A DNA stretch of 64,000 bases from Pseudomonadota bacterium (GCA_021848465.1 JAJZUP010000003.1:1-64000); one strand, 5' to 3'; positions 25,151 through 33,181 are shown, numbered from the stretch's first letter. A program made the numbers and translations. The notes: a model not told the origin generated them from the letters alone.

Positions 25151-26334
25151 CAGAACAACCTCATCGGCGGACGTGCGCTGCTGCTCGACTGCGCCTTGCT
25201 TTCCTGCATGTCGCCCACCACCACCTGCTCGCCCGGCTTGAGGTCGCCGTCCACGATCTCGGTATTGCGGTTGTCGGTGATGCCCAGCGTCACGCGCACC
25301 GGCGTCAGCGCACCGCCGCGCAGCGCGTAAACCGTCCCGGCGAACATCCCGGGCTTGGGCCTCGCCGCTTTTTCGCCGCCCGTCTCCTTGCCCTGCCTCA
25401 TCTGCGGCGCATTGGCCGGCTTGTAGCGTAATGCCGCATTCGGCACCAGCAGCGCGTCCTTGCGCTCCTCCACCGCAATGCTCACGTAGGCGGTCATGCC
25501 GGGCATCAGGATTTGCTCGGGGTTGTCCACATTCACCACCACGTCGTAGGTCACCACGTTCGACTGGATGGTCGGGCTCAGGCGGATCTGGCGCACCTCG
25601 CCGCGGAATTCGCGCCCGGAAAATGCATCCACCGTGAAGTGCACTTTCTGCCCGACGCGGATGTTGCCGATATCGGCCTCGGCAAAATTCGCATCGATCT
25701 GCATCTTGGAAAGGTCCTGCGCGATCTTGAACAGCGTCGGCGCCTGCAGGCTGGCCGCCACGGTCTGCCCGACATCCACCGAGCGGTCCACCACCACGCC
25801 ATCCACCGGCGAACGGATCACGGTATAGGAAAGGTTGGCACGATCCTTCTCCACCGCCGCACGCGTCAACTGCACCTGGGCCTCGGCCGCTTTCAGGCCT
25901 TGCACCGCGGCATCCAGGTCCTGGCGCGACGCATAAGCCTGCTCGAACAGGCTGCGCACGCGCTTCTCGTTTGCGGTAGCCAGCTCCAGCGATGCGAGCG
26001 CACTTTTCACGTTGGCCGAATCCTGCTTTTCCTGCGCCGCGATCAGCGAGTCATCCAGTTCCAGCAGCAGCTGCCCCTTGCTGACCTTGCTGTTGTAATC
26101 GACATACAGTTTACGGACAGTGCCGGACACCTGCGTGCCGACGCTCACCAGCGTCACCGGGTTGATCGTGCCGTTGGCCGATACCACCTGCCGCACCTCG
26201 CCGCGCTCGACCGCCTGCATGCGGTACTGCGGCACGGAGGAGCCCGTAGAAAAATGCCGGTACGCGCCGACTCCGCCGCCCGCGGCGGCAATCAGCACAA
26301 CAGTTGCAATCAGGGTACGCGAAGGTTTCTTCAT
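25150..26334 (-). CDS. MacA-like periplasmic adaptor (HlyD family)
   Basis: 394 residues from MKKPSRTLIATVVLIAAAGG, an inner-membrane anchor. A lipoyl-like region (VSANGTINPVTLVSVGTQVSGTV), a long coiled-coil hairpin (about residues 105-180) and the beta-barrel region (VRQIRLSPTIQSNVVTYDVV) are in the usual order. It connects the inner-membrane ABC transporter to the outer-membrane channel. Its ATG overlaps the TolC-like gene's stop by four bases. Confidence 0.93.
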   Translation of the reverse strand: MKKPSRTLIATVVLIAAAGGGVGAYRHFSTGSSVPQYRMQAVERGEVRQVVSANGTINPVTLVSVGTQVSGTVRKLYVDYNSKVSKGQLLLELDDSLIAAQEKQDSANVKSALASLELATANEKRVRSLFEQAYASRQDLDAAVQGLKAAEAQVQLTRAAVEKDRANLSYTVIRSPVDGVVVDRSVDVGQTVAASLQAPTLFKIAQDLSKMQIDANFAEADIGNIRVGQKVHFTVDAFSGREFRGEVRQIRLSPTIQSNVVTYDVVVNVDNPEQILMPGMTAYVSIAVEERKDALLVPNAALRYKPANAPQMRQGKETGGEKAARPKPGMFAGTVYALRGGALTPVRVTLGITDNRNTEIVDGDLKPGEQVVVGDMQESKAQSSSSARPPMRLF

Positions 26335-27686
26335 GGCAGACTCTTTTCCTTGGGTTGCGCGACAGTGCCCGCGCCCAGCAATCCGGCATCCAGCATGCCC
26401 ATCGCCTGCGCCAGCGTCGCACGGTAGATGTTCCAGTTGTACGAAGACTGCACGCGCTGCTGGCGTGCGCTCGCCAGGTTGCTTTGCGCCACCAGCACAT
26501 CCAGCAGGCTGCCCAGCCCGGCCTGGTAACGCGCGGATGCCACGCGCTCGGCCTGCTCGGCGCTGTTCACCAGGTCGGCGCTGCTGCGCAGGCTTTGCGA
26601 GGCGGATTGCAGGTTCTGGTAGGCGTTCCACACATCCAGCGCAATCTGGTGCTGCAACTTGTCGCGCTGCGCCTGCGAACTCTCCACCTGCGCTTCGGCG
26701 GCATAAATGCGGTTGCTCGCCGCACCGCCCGAATACAGCGGCACATTCAGGCTCAGCGACAACGCATACGCGTTGCCCGCCGTCAGCACATCGCTGCGCG
26801 AATTGGTCGCCGTCGCACCGAAATTCAGGGTCGGCAAATCGGCCGCGCGCGCCACGTCCACATTGGCGCGCGCGGCATTGACCTGCGCCTGCGCCGCAGC
26901 GAGGTCGGGGCGGCGCTGGCGCGCCTGCGCGATCAGGTCGGCGACATTGCGCTCGAAATCCATCGGCAACTCGATGCTGCTGGCCGCCAGCAGGTTCACC
27001 GCATGATCGGCATCCCAGCCCAGCACATTGGCCAGGTTTCCTTGTGCCGTGCGCAGTGCACCCTCGGCCTGGATGCGGTTATAGCTGGCTTGCGAATAGG
27101 CGGTCTGCGCCTGCAACTTGTCGGCCGGTGCGCCGCTGCCGACGCTGAAGCGCAAGGTCGCGGCTTTCAGGCTTTCCTGGCTGGAACGTTCCGCCTCCTT
27201 CGCGGAGGCCAGCGTCGCTTCTGCCGCCTGCACCTGGTAAAACGCCTGCACGGCGGACAGGAACAGCGACTGCACCGTACTGTCCTGGGTCGCCACCGCA
27301 GCGGCCAGCAACTGGCGCGCGTTTTCCAGCGTGGCGCTGCGCCCGCCGAAATCGAACAGCAGGTAGGAAAGGCTCAAGCCCACCGACTTGCTGTCGAGCG
27401 GCGACACCGTGCCAGCGCGATCGCTCCAGGTGCGCGAGGCGCTCGCCGATCCGCTCACGTTCGGCAGGTAAGCGGCGCGCGCAATCGCCACCTGTGCTTC
27501 CTGGTAACGTGCACTGGCCCAGACCTGGCGGGTTTGCGGATTGCCGCACAGCGCCAGCTCGACCACATCCGGCAAGCCCAATGCCTTGTTTTCATCCACC
27601 GGCTGGCATGGCTGCGGCGCTTCCACCGCAGCCGCTTCGACGGCGGTGAGCAGGCACATCAGCAAGAGCGCATGGATGGTTTTCAT
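26331..27686 (-). CDS. TolC-family outer-membrane channel protein
   Basis: 451 residues. Signal peptide (MKTIHALLLMCLLTAVEA), then two repeats of long alpha-helical hairpins with strands such as LSLSYLLFDFGGRSATLENA and LSLNVPLYSGGAASNRIYAAE, the usual TolC pattern. It forms the outer-membrane exit duct for the MacAB-like pump. It starts 3 bp after the multiheme cytochrome gene, so the two are translationally linked. Confidence 0.94.
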   Translation of the reverse strand: MKTIHALLLMCLLTAVEAAAVEAPQPCQPVDENKALGLPDVVELALCGNPQTRQVWASARYQEAQVAIARAAYLPNVSGSASASRTWSDRAGTVSPLDSKSVGLSLSYLLFDFGGRSATLENARQLLAAAVATQDSTVQSLFLSAVQAFYQVQAAEATLASAKEAERSSQESLKAATLRFSVGSGAPADKLQAQTAYSQASYNRIQAEGALRTAQGNLANVLGWDADHAVNLLAASSIELPMDFERNVADLIAQARQRRPDLAAAQAQVNAARANVDVARAADLPTLNFGATATNSRSDVLTAGNAYALSLSLNVPLYSGGAASNRIYAAEAQVESSQAQRDKLQHQIALDVWNAYQNLQSASQSLRSSADLVNSAEQAERVASARYQAGLGSLLDVLVAQSNLASARQQRVQSSYNWNIYRATLAQAMGMLDAGLLGAGTVAQPKEKSLP

Positions 27687-27689
27687 TGA

Positions 27690-28898
27690 TTATCTGCCCC
27701 AACTATTGACCGAGTGGCAGTAGTCGCACGGCGTATCGTTATGGTGATACGCATGACAGGCATTGCAGGTATGCTGGCCTTGCTGCAGGGCATGATTAAA
27801 AGTCCAGGTGGCGGTGGTATGGCAATTATCGCAGGAAGCAGTATAACCGCGCGCGGCATGCGCCGAGGGACGATCCGGAACATGACAATTCAGGCAGGTG
27901 CCGCGCGCAACGCCGCTGTGGTTATAGGCCGCCGGCAGCCAGGCGGCCGTACCGTGACACTGGTCGCAGGTCATGGTCGCCTTGGCCCCGGTATGGCTGG
28001 AGGGTTTGCCGGTGGCGCTCGAACCGTTATGGCAGTTTGCACAGCTCCCGGCAGCCACGCCGACGTGGTTGTACGTTGCCGGCAGCCAGGCATAGGTGTT
28101 ATGGCACTGGTCGCAGGCCAGCGTGGCCTTCATGCCGCTATGTCCGGACGGGCGATTGGTCGCCTCGGTACCGTTGTGGCAATTGGCGCAACTGCCGCTA
28201 GCCACGCCGGAATGGTCGTAAAACGTCGGATACCAGGCGGTAAAGCGATGGCACAGGTCGCAGGACGAAGTGGATTTCAGCACCGTGGTATGGCTGCCGG
28301 GACGCCCGGTCGCCAACTGGCCGTTATGGCACTGCGTGGCGCACGAGCGCGGCATCACGCCGGTGTGGTTGAAGCCGTTCACAACCCAGGAAAAAGTGCG
28401 GTGACAGCGGTCGCATGCCTGCCCGAGACGCAAGCCGCTGTTATGGTTGGCCGGCCTGCCGGTGGCAACGATGCCGTTGTGGCAGCTCGCGCAGCCGCCG
28501 ACCGCCACCCGGGAGTGGTCAAAGCGCGCGCCCTGGAACGTCACGGTATTGGTATGACATTTGTCGCACGGGTCGCTGGTCGGCACATGGTTATTCGGCA
28601 TGGCGGTTGCCGTCACGCGCTGGCCCTTGGTATGGCAGCCCACACAATTGCGCGGCGTCCCCTTGAAAATCCCGCCCACGTGGCACGAGGCGCACTCGGT
28701 GACCTGGTGCATGCCGGTCAACGGAAAACCGGTCTGCATATGGGAAAACTCCTGCGGCGCAGTCTGCGTGGTCGTATCCATGAACATGTCCGCAAACACG
28801 CCGGACGACAAAGCGATCCCCGCTGTCACCGCGCTCAGCCAAACAGCGACACGCACCAACCACCTTGCTTTCAAGCCAAACAAACGCATTTCCATCAC
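27690..28898 (-). CDS. secreted multiheme cytochrome c (15 haem sites)
   Basis: 402 residues; the start could be GTG at 28898 or in-frame ATGs three or nine bases later. Signal peptide ends near GVFA. Fourteen CxxCH motifs and one CxxxCH (CATQCH) occur over about 340 residues, many in a repeated unit of roughly 50 residues: GSCANCHNG, then ATGKPSSHTG, then CDQCH, then a AWLPAxYNHSGVA stretch. Such proteins move electrons across or outside the cell envelope. No porin partner (MtrB-like) is nearby; instead it is the first gene of the tolC-macA-macB operon. Confidence 0.93.
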   Translation of the reverse strand: MMEMRLFGLKARWLVRVAVWLSAVTAGIALSSGVFADMFMDTTTQTAPQEFSHMQTGFPLTGMHQVTECASCHVGGIFKGTPRNCVGCHTKGQRVTATAMPNNHVPTSDPCDKCHTNTVTFQGARFDHSRVAVGGCASCHNGIVATGRPANHNSGLRLGQACDRCHRTFSWVVNGFNHTGVMPRSCATQCHNGQLATGRPGSHTTVLKSTSSCDLCHRFTAWYPTFYDHSGVASGSCANCHNGTEATNRPSGHSGMKATLACDQCHNTYAWLPATYNHVGVAAGSCANCHNGSSATGKPSSHTGAKATMTCDQCHGTAAWLPAAYNHSGVARGTCLNCHVPDRPSAHAARGYTASCDNCHTTATWTFNHALQQGQHTCNACHAYHHNDTPCDYCHSVNSWGR

Positions 28899-29053
28899 TC
28901 ATTCACATTATTTTTCGGGCTGCGCAACAGACAGTCCGCCCGCCGACAGGTTCCAAGTTTATTCCGGTGGAAATCGCCGGACGGCATGCTTTTACACAAC
29001 TTTACAAACCATAACGCAATCTTGCAGTTGGCAGCCGCGACGGTGCAATCCGC

Positions 29054-29059
29054 TATAAT
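29054..29059 (+). promoter_or_regulatory. -10 box of mutL
   Basis: TATAAT lies six bases before the mutL ATG, so transcription would begin at or near the start codon (leaderless mRNA). A possible -35 TTGGCA at 29028-29033 has a long 20-bp spacer. The 167-bp gap to the divergent cytochrome gene presumably also holds that gene's promoter, which I cannot place. Confidence 0.5.
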
Positions 29060-29065
29060 CCGCAG

Positions 29066-30907
29066 ATGCCTACCATCCAATTATTACCCGACCTGCTCAT
29101 CAACCAGATCGCCGCCGGCGAAGTGATCGAGCGCCCCGCCTCGGCCCTGAAAGAGCTGCTGGAAAACAGCCTGGATGCGGGGGCCACCGACATCGCCGTG
29201 CAGCTCGACGGCGGCGGCATCAAGCGCCTCGTCGTGCGCGACAACGGCAAGGGCATCGCACAGGCCGAACTGCCGCTGGCGCTGATGCGCCACGCCACCA
29301 GCAAGATTGCCTCGCTGGAAGATTTGCAGAAGGTCGCCAGCATGGGCTTCCGTGGCGAGGCATTGGCCAGCATGGCCGCCGTGGCACAGCTTGCGTTGAC
29401 CAGCCGCACGCCGGACGCCGCGCACGCCTGGAAGGTGGAAGCCATCGACGGCGCACAGAGCGCCGCCGCGCCGGCCGCCCACCCACACGGCACCAGCATC
29501 GAAATGCGCGAGCTGTATTTCAACACCCCGGCGCGCAGAAAATTCCTCAAGAGCGAATCCACCGAATACGCCTGGTGCGAAGAAGTGTTCAAACGCATCG
29601 GACTGTCGCGCCCCGACGTGGCGTTCTCGCTGCAACGTGACGGCAAGAGCGTGTGGCAATTCCCGAAACAGGAGCTGGCGCAGCGCATCAACGCCATCCT
29701 GGGCAGCGAATTCGGCCAATATGCGGTCAATGTCGAACGCGAAATCGGCCCGCTGCACCTGTATGGCATCGCCGCGCTGCCAGCCTATTCGCGCTCCACG
29801 CGCGACGAGCAATATTTCTTCGTCAACGGCCGCTTCGTGCGCGACAAGGTGCTGATGCACGCGGTACGCCAGGCCTACCAGGACATCCTGCACCACCAGC
29901 GCCACCCCGCTTTCGTGCTGTTCCTCGACATGCCGCCCGAGCAGGTGGACGTGAACGTGCATCCGGCCAAGAGCGAAGTGCGCTTCCGCGAAAGCCAGGG
30001 CATCCACCAGTTCGTGTTCCATGCCTTGCAGGACGCGCTGGGCGCGACGATGACCGAAGTGCCATCTGTTGCTACCTCCGTAGGAGCGGCTTCAGCCGCG
30101 AATGCTCATCGCCAGCAAACTGGCGCTTACACCTCCACACCTTTCATCCAGCAGCAAACGATGAGCTTCAACGCTGCCCAGCCGCAGGCCGCCTACAAGC
30201 TATGGGAATTCCAAACCGGGAAGGAAATGAATGAGAAGGGAGAAGGGGGACGGGGAAAGGGTAACAGCGACTCCCCTCCTGATACCGCCCTTCCCTCTAC
30301 ACCCTTCACCCTTCCCACCCAAGAGCATCCGCTCGGCTTCGCGCTCGGCCAACTCTCCGGCATCTACATCCTCGCCCAGAACCAGCAAGGCCTCGTGGTG
30401 GTGGACATGCACGCCGCACACGAGCGCATCGTCTACGAACGATTGAAAGCCGCCTTCGATGCGCAGCAGATGCCGACACAGCAACTGCTGGTGCCGGTCA
30501 CCTTCGCCGCCGAGCCGCTCGATATCGCCACCGTGGAAGAGGAACAGCAAGCGTTGCAACAGCTCGGCTTCGACATCGCGCCGATCTCCACCCACACCCT
30601 CGCCGTGCGCGCCATGCCCGCCCTGCTCAAGCAATCGCACGCCGAAACCGCCGCGCGCGAAGTGCTGCACGAACTGCGCGACTTCGGCGCCAGCCGCGCC
30701 CTCACCGAACGCCGCAACGAACTGCTCGCCACCCTCGCCTGCCACTCCGCCGTGCGCGCCAACCAGCAACTATCATTGCCCGAGATGAACGCCATCCTGC
30801 GCGAGATGGAACAGACCGAACGCGCCGACCAGTGCAACCACGGCCGGCCGACCTGGTTCCAGGTGACGTTGGCGGAGCTGGATGCGATGTTCATGCGCGG
30901 GAAATAA
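29066..30907 (+). CDS. mutL: DNA mismatch repair protein MutL with repeat-derived linker
   Basis: 613 residues. N-terminal GHKL ATPase domain with DLLINQIAAGEVIERPASALKEL-type helix, LVVRDNGKGI and MGFRGEALASM. The C-terminal dimerisation domain carries the endonuclease-type motif DMHAAHERIVYE and the late motif QCNHGRPTW. The linker between them (residues about 330-425) contains two inserted repeats read in frame: a REP-like element encoding VGAASAAN and a purine/pyrimidine-rich element encoding EKGEGGRGKGNSD. The last 121 bp are the parent of three diverged relic copies downstream. Confidence 0.96.
   Translation: MPTIQLLPDLLINQIAAGEVIERPASALKELLENSLDAGATDIAVQLDGGGIKRLVVRDNGKGIAQAELPLALMRHATSKIASLEDLQKVASMGFRGEALASMAAVAQLALTSRTPDAAHAWKVEAIDGAQSAAAPAAHPHGTSIEMRELYFNTPARRKFLKSESTEYAWCEEVFKRIGLSRPDVAFSLQRDGKSVWQFPKQELAQRINAILGSEFGQYAVNVEREIGPLHLYGIAALPAYSRSTRDEQYFFVNGRFVRDKVLMHAVRQAYQDILHHQRHPAFVLFLDMPPEQVDVNVHPAKSEVRFRESQGIHQFVFHALQDALGATMTEVPSVATSVGAASAANAHRQQTGAYTSTPFIQQQTMSFNAAQPQAAYKLWEFQTGKEMNEKGEGGRGKGNSDSPPDTALPSTPFTLPTQEHPLGFALGQLSGIYILAQNQQGLVVVDMHAAHERIVYERLKAAFDAQQMPTQQLLVPVTFAAEPLDIATVEEEQQALQQLGFDIAPISTHTLAVRAMPALLKQSHAETAAREVLHELRDFGASRALTERRNELLATLACHSAVRANQQLSLPEMNAILREMEQTERADQCNHGRPTWFQVTLAELDAMFMRGK
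30080..30102. repeat. REP-like repeat inside the mutL linker
   Basis: The core GGAGCGGCTTCAGCCGCG is identical to the copy at 25095-25117. Read in frame as VGAASAAN. It lies in the part of MutL that varies most between species and tolerates insertion. Confidence 0.75.
30230..30320. repeat. purine/pyrimidine-rich inverted repeat inside the mutL linker
   Basis: A purine arm at about 30232-30260 (GAGAAGGGAGAAGGGGGA and onward) and a pyrimidine arm at about 30288-30320 (CCCTTCACCCTTCCC at its end). Similar in composition and layout to the intergenic element at 6396-6490, and translated here in frame. Confidence 0.5.
30787..30907 (+). repeat. native mutL 3' end, parent copy R0 of the relic series
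   Basis: 121 bp coding for the last 39 residues of MutL. The final segment TGGATGCGATGTTCATGCG recurs with small changes at 31772-31792, 32552-32570 and 33190-33208. It encodes [10 protein letters not shown] and stop. Confidence 0.8.
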
Positions 30908-30984
30908 CGCGCAACGCCGGACTACCTAAACTGGGAAGGCTCATGCCCAATTAGGGTATGCCATGTCCACCATTGCCCAATATC

Positions 30985-31000
30985 CCCATATGGGTATAAT
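30985..31000 (+). promoter_or_regulatory. promoter and operator of the higBA-like module
   Basis: The palindrome CCCATATGGG (30985-30994) directly abuts TATAAT (30995-31000), with TTGCCC at 30973-30978 as a 16-bp-spaced -35. A related GCCCAATTAGGGTAT lies at 30945-30959. The -10 box is six bases from the ATG, so the transcript is probably leaderless. Binding by the HTH antitoxin would block the polymerase. Confidence 0.6.
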
Positions 31001-31006
31001 CCAGCC

Positions 31007-31372
31007 ATGAGCACACAGCCAGTCAAGCCTCTGGAGTGGGTAGGCTCCTCAAAAAAGGATTTGTTATCCATGCCGTCTGAATTCATTGACGTATTTGGGT
31101 ATGCACTCCACTTGGCGCAACATGGCGGAAAGCATCAGCAGGCCAAGCCGCTCAAGGGCTTCGGTTCTGCTGGCGTGCTGGAAGTTGTCGAAGACGATGA
31201 CGGCAGTACTTACCGGGCGGTTTATACGGTGCGCTTTGGCAATGCCGTTTATGTGTTGCACTGCTTTCAGAAAAAGTCGCACAAAGGCATTGCGACACCG
31301 AAACAGGATATGGACTTGATACACGCCCGCCTGAAGCTGGCGCAACAACATGCAGAAGGAGAGTCGAAATGA
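31007..31372 (+). CDS. higB: RelE/HigB-family toxin (phage Gp49-like)
   Basis: 121 residues. Contains the Gp49/HigB-like core [32 protein letters not shown] followed by [19 protein letters not shown], typical of ribosome-dependent mRNA-cleaving toxins of the COG4679 group. It overlaps the HTH antitoxin by four bases, toxin first as in higBA systems. First cassette after mutL. Confidence 0.85.
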   Translation: MSTQPVKPLEWVGSSKKDLLSMPSEFIDVFGYALHLAQHGGKHQQAKPLKGFGSAGVLEVVEDDDGSTYRAVYTVRFGNAVYVLHCFQKKSHKGIATPKQDMDLIHARLKLAQQHAEGESK

Positions 31373-31689
31373 AAACCATCGAACACGGCAGCACCAATGT
31401 TTACGCCGACCTTGGTCTGGACAACGCCGAAGAAATGCTGGTCAAAGCGCAACTCGCCACCGAGATCAACGACATCATCAAACGCCGCAAATTGACCCAA
31501 GTGCAAGCCGCCGAACTGCTCGGCATCACCCAGCCCAAACTTTCCGGTTTGCTGCGCGGGCAATTTCGCGGCATCTCCGAATCCAAGATGCTGGAATGCC
31601 TTACCCGCCTGGGCCGCGACATCGAAATCGTCGTCAAGTCCACCCCACGCTCACGCTCGGAAGGGCATGTGAAGGTGGTTTTTGCTTGA
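31369..31689 (+). CDS. higA: HTH (XRE-type) antitoxin
   Basis: 106 residues. Helix-turn-helix at about residues 42-80: [22 protein letters not shown] followed by [21 protein letters not shown]. It neutralises the upstream toxin and probably represses the promoter at 30985-31000. Its stop codon TGA is the first part of the mutL relic R1, so the gene runs straight into the repeat. Confidence 0.87.
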   Translation: MKTIEHGSTNVYADLGLDNAEEMLVKAQLATEINDIIKRRKLTQVQAAELLGITQPKLSGLLRGQFRGISESKMLECLTRLGRDIEIVVKSTPRSRSEGHVKVVFA

Positions 31690-31802
31690 ACGCCATCCTG
31701 CGTGAGATGGAAAGACGCGCCGACCAGTGCAACCACGGCCGACCGACCTGGTTTCAGGTGACGTTACAGGAGCTGGATGCGATGTTTATGCGCGGGAAAT
31801 AA
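31687..31802 (+). pseudogene. relic R1: diverged copy of the mutL 3' end
   Basis: 116 bp aligned to the last 121 bp of mutL. It encodes [19 protein letters not shown] and onward to [10 protein letters not shown] and stop, with a six-base in-frame deletion and several mostly synonymous changes (for example GTGAGATGG for GCGAGATGG, GTTTCAGG for GTTCCAGG, TTTATG for TTCATG). The changes suggest it came from another mutL allele rather than a recent local duplication. No start codon of its own. Confidence 0.8.
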
Positions 31803-31854
31803 AGCGTTCAGGATACGGGATACAGGAATCAGCCAATATCCAGAAACTTATCGC

Positions 31855-31860
31855 TATAAT
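31855..31860 (+). promoter_or_regulatory. -10 box of mntA-hepT
   Basis: TATAAT 30 bases before the mntA ATG, in the 88-bp spacer after relic R1. No clear -35. Confidence 0.45.
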
Positions 31861-31890
31861 CATCCCCACCGTTCAACAAACAAACTGGAT

Positions 31891-32181
31891 ATGCGCCCAT
31901 CACACGCCCTGCAAGCACACCGCAATGCGATCCGAGAGATTGCCGCGCGTCATCGTGTACGCAACGTGCGCGTGTTCGGCTCTGCCCTGCATGGCAGCGA
32001 TACCGAAGACAGCGACCTTGACCTGCTGGTTGAGCCGACGTCGGAAACCACGCTGATGGACATCGCGAGAATCCAGCTTGAGCTTGCGCAACTGCTCCAC
32101 GTCAGCGTGGATGTACTGACCCCCAACGCCCTGCCCGAAAAATTCCGCGCGCAGGTAATGGCCGAAGCCGTTGCCGTATGA
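31891..32181 (+). CDS. mntA: MNT-family nucleotidyltransferase antitoxin
   Basis: 96 residues from MRPSHALQAHRNAI. It has the minimal nucleotidyltransferase motif VRVFGSALHGSDTEDSDLDL (GS, then DxD). In HEPN/MNT pairs this protein modifies and silences the HEPN RNase toxin, with AMPylation shown for MntA-HepT. Overlaps hepT by four bases. Confidence 0.9.
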   Translation: MRPSHALQAHRNAIREIAARHRVRNVRVFGSALHGSDTEDSDLDLLVEPTSETTLMDIARIQLELAQLLHVSVDVLTPNALPEKFRAQVMAEAVAV

Positions 32182-32540
32182 GCAAGGCAGATGTCCTGCG
32201 CATCCCGGATTACCTCGGCCACATCATCGAGGCCATAGAACGCATCCACGAATACGTCTCGGATATGGAAGAGGTTGCCTTCCTCGCCGACCGCAAGACA
32301 CAGGACGCCGTCATCCGCAACTTCGAGATCATCGGCGAGGCCGCCCGCAACATCGAACGCCATCACCCACAATTTGCCGCATCCCACCCGGAAGTACCCT
32401 GGTCTGTCGTTTACACCATGCGTAACCGCGTGGCACACGGTTACTTCAAGGTCGATCTGGAACTCGTATGGAAAACCATACACACCGACTTGAACGAGCT
32501 GCACACGCAAATCCGCGAACTGCTCAAGCTGGTTAATTGA
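32178..32540 (+). CDS. hepT: HEPN-domain RNase toxin (HepT, DUF86)
   Basis: 120 residues, all helical. The catalytic motif Rx4HxY is present as RNRVAHGYF, the target site for silencing by MntA. It follows mntA in the canonical order. The stop codon lies next to relic R2. Confidence 0.92.
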   Translation: MSKADVLRIPDYLGHIIEAIERIHEYVSDMEEVAFLADRKTQDAVIRNFEIIGEAARNIERHHPQFAASHPEVPWSVVYTMRNRVAHGYFKVDLELVWKTIHTDLNELHTQIRELLKLVN

Positions 32541-32581
32541 AGGTTCGTCAGCTGGATGCGATGTTCATGCGCAGAAAGTAG
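32541..32581 (+). pseudogene. relic R2: short remnant of the mutL 3' end
   Basis: The segment CTGGATGCGATGTTCATGCG at 32552-32571 matches native mutL exactly, then CAGAAAGTAG replaces CGGGAAATAA. In frame it reads QLDAMFMRRK and stop. The first ten bases (AGGTTCGTCA) may be a collapsed form of the preceding mutL sequence. It begins immediately after the hepT stop codon. Confidence 0.7.
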
Positions 32582-32634
32582 CGACACCGCTTGCGGACAG
32601 CAGTAAATACCCGTAATTGCCCCACCCTCGCATT

Positions 32635-32652
32635 TGTACTATTATTTGTACA
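32635..32652 (+). promoter_or_regulatory. YefM-type operator
   Basis: TGTACT (32635-32640) and TGTACA (32647-32652) with centres 12 bp apart. This spacing and hexamer match what is known for the E. coli yefM-yoeB operator. It lies 22 bp before the yefM start, which fits autoregulation by the antitoxin complex. Confidence 0.65.
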
Positions 32653-32673
32653 ATAAACTCCAAGGAGCGCAGC

Positions 32674-32934
32674 ATGGAAGCCCTCAGCTACAGCCATACC
32701 CGCCAGCATCTGGCCGACGTTATGAACAAGGTGACGGAAGACCGCGCACCTGTGCTCATTACCCGTCAGAACGGCAACCCGGTCGTGATGATGTCGTTAC
32801 AGGATTTCAACGCGCTGGAAGAAACCGCCTACCTGCTGCGCAGCCCGAAGAACGCCAAACGCCTGATCGCCTCCATCGAGCAACTGGTCAGCCAAGGCGG
32901 CACGCAACGGGAATTGGCGAACGATGCCGATTAA
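32674..32934 (+). CDS. yefM: YefM-type antitoxin (Phd/YefM family)
   Basis: 86 residues from MEALSYSHTRQHLADVMNKV, preceded by AAGGAG. The following VTEDRAPVLITRQNGNPVVMMSL is the standard DNA-binding half; the acidic C-terminal part wraps the toxin. Overlaps yoeB by 11 bases. Confidence 0.95.
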   Translation: MEALSYSHTRQHLADVMNKVTEDRAPVLITRQNGNPVVMMSLQDFNALEETAYLLRSPKNAKRLIASIEQLVSQGGTQRELANDAD

Positions 32935-33178
32935 GTTTTCCGATCAGGCCTGGGAAGATTATCTGTACTGGCAAGGCCACGACAAAACCACCCTCAAACG
33001 CATCAACACCCTGCTGCGCGACATCCAGCGTTCGCCTTTTGAAGGCATAGGCAAACCGGAACCGCTCAAACACAACCTCGCCGGATTCTGGTCGCGGCGC
33101 ATTGATGAAGAACACCGGCTGGTGTATGCCGTGCAGGACAACACCGTGCTGGTGGCACAATGCCGGTATCACTATTGA
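32924..33178 (+). CDS. yoeB: YoeB-type mRNA endonuclease toxin
   Basis: 84 residues, the usual length. Characteristic features: FSDQAWEDYLYWQGHDK, the catalytic GKPEPLKHNLAGFWSRRI stretch and the terminal RYHY. It cleaves mRNA in the ribosomal A site. Third cassette after mutL; its stop lies three bases before relic R3. Confidence 0.96.
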   Translation: MPIKFSDQAWEDYLYWQGHDKTTLKRINTLLRDIQRSPFEGIGKPEPLKHNLAGFWSRRIDEEHRLVYAVQDNTVLVAQCRYHY

Positions 33179-33181
33179 GCA

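Noticed and set aside
31350-31802. 150-codon frame ending in the mutL-like peptide, as a possible MutL-fusion gene
   Set aside because: Its first two thirds are an out-of-frame reading of the HTH antitoxin gene; only the relic is real homology and it has no start of its own.
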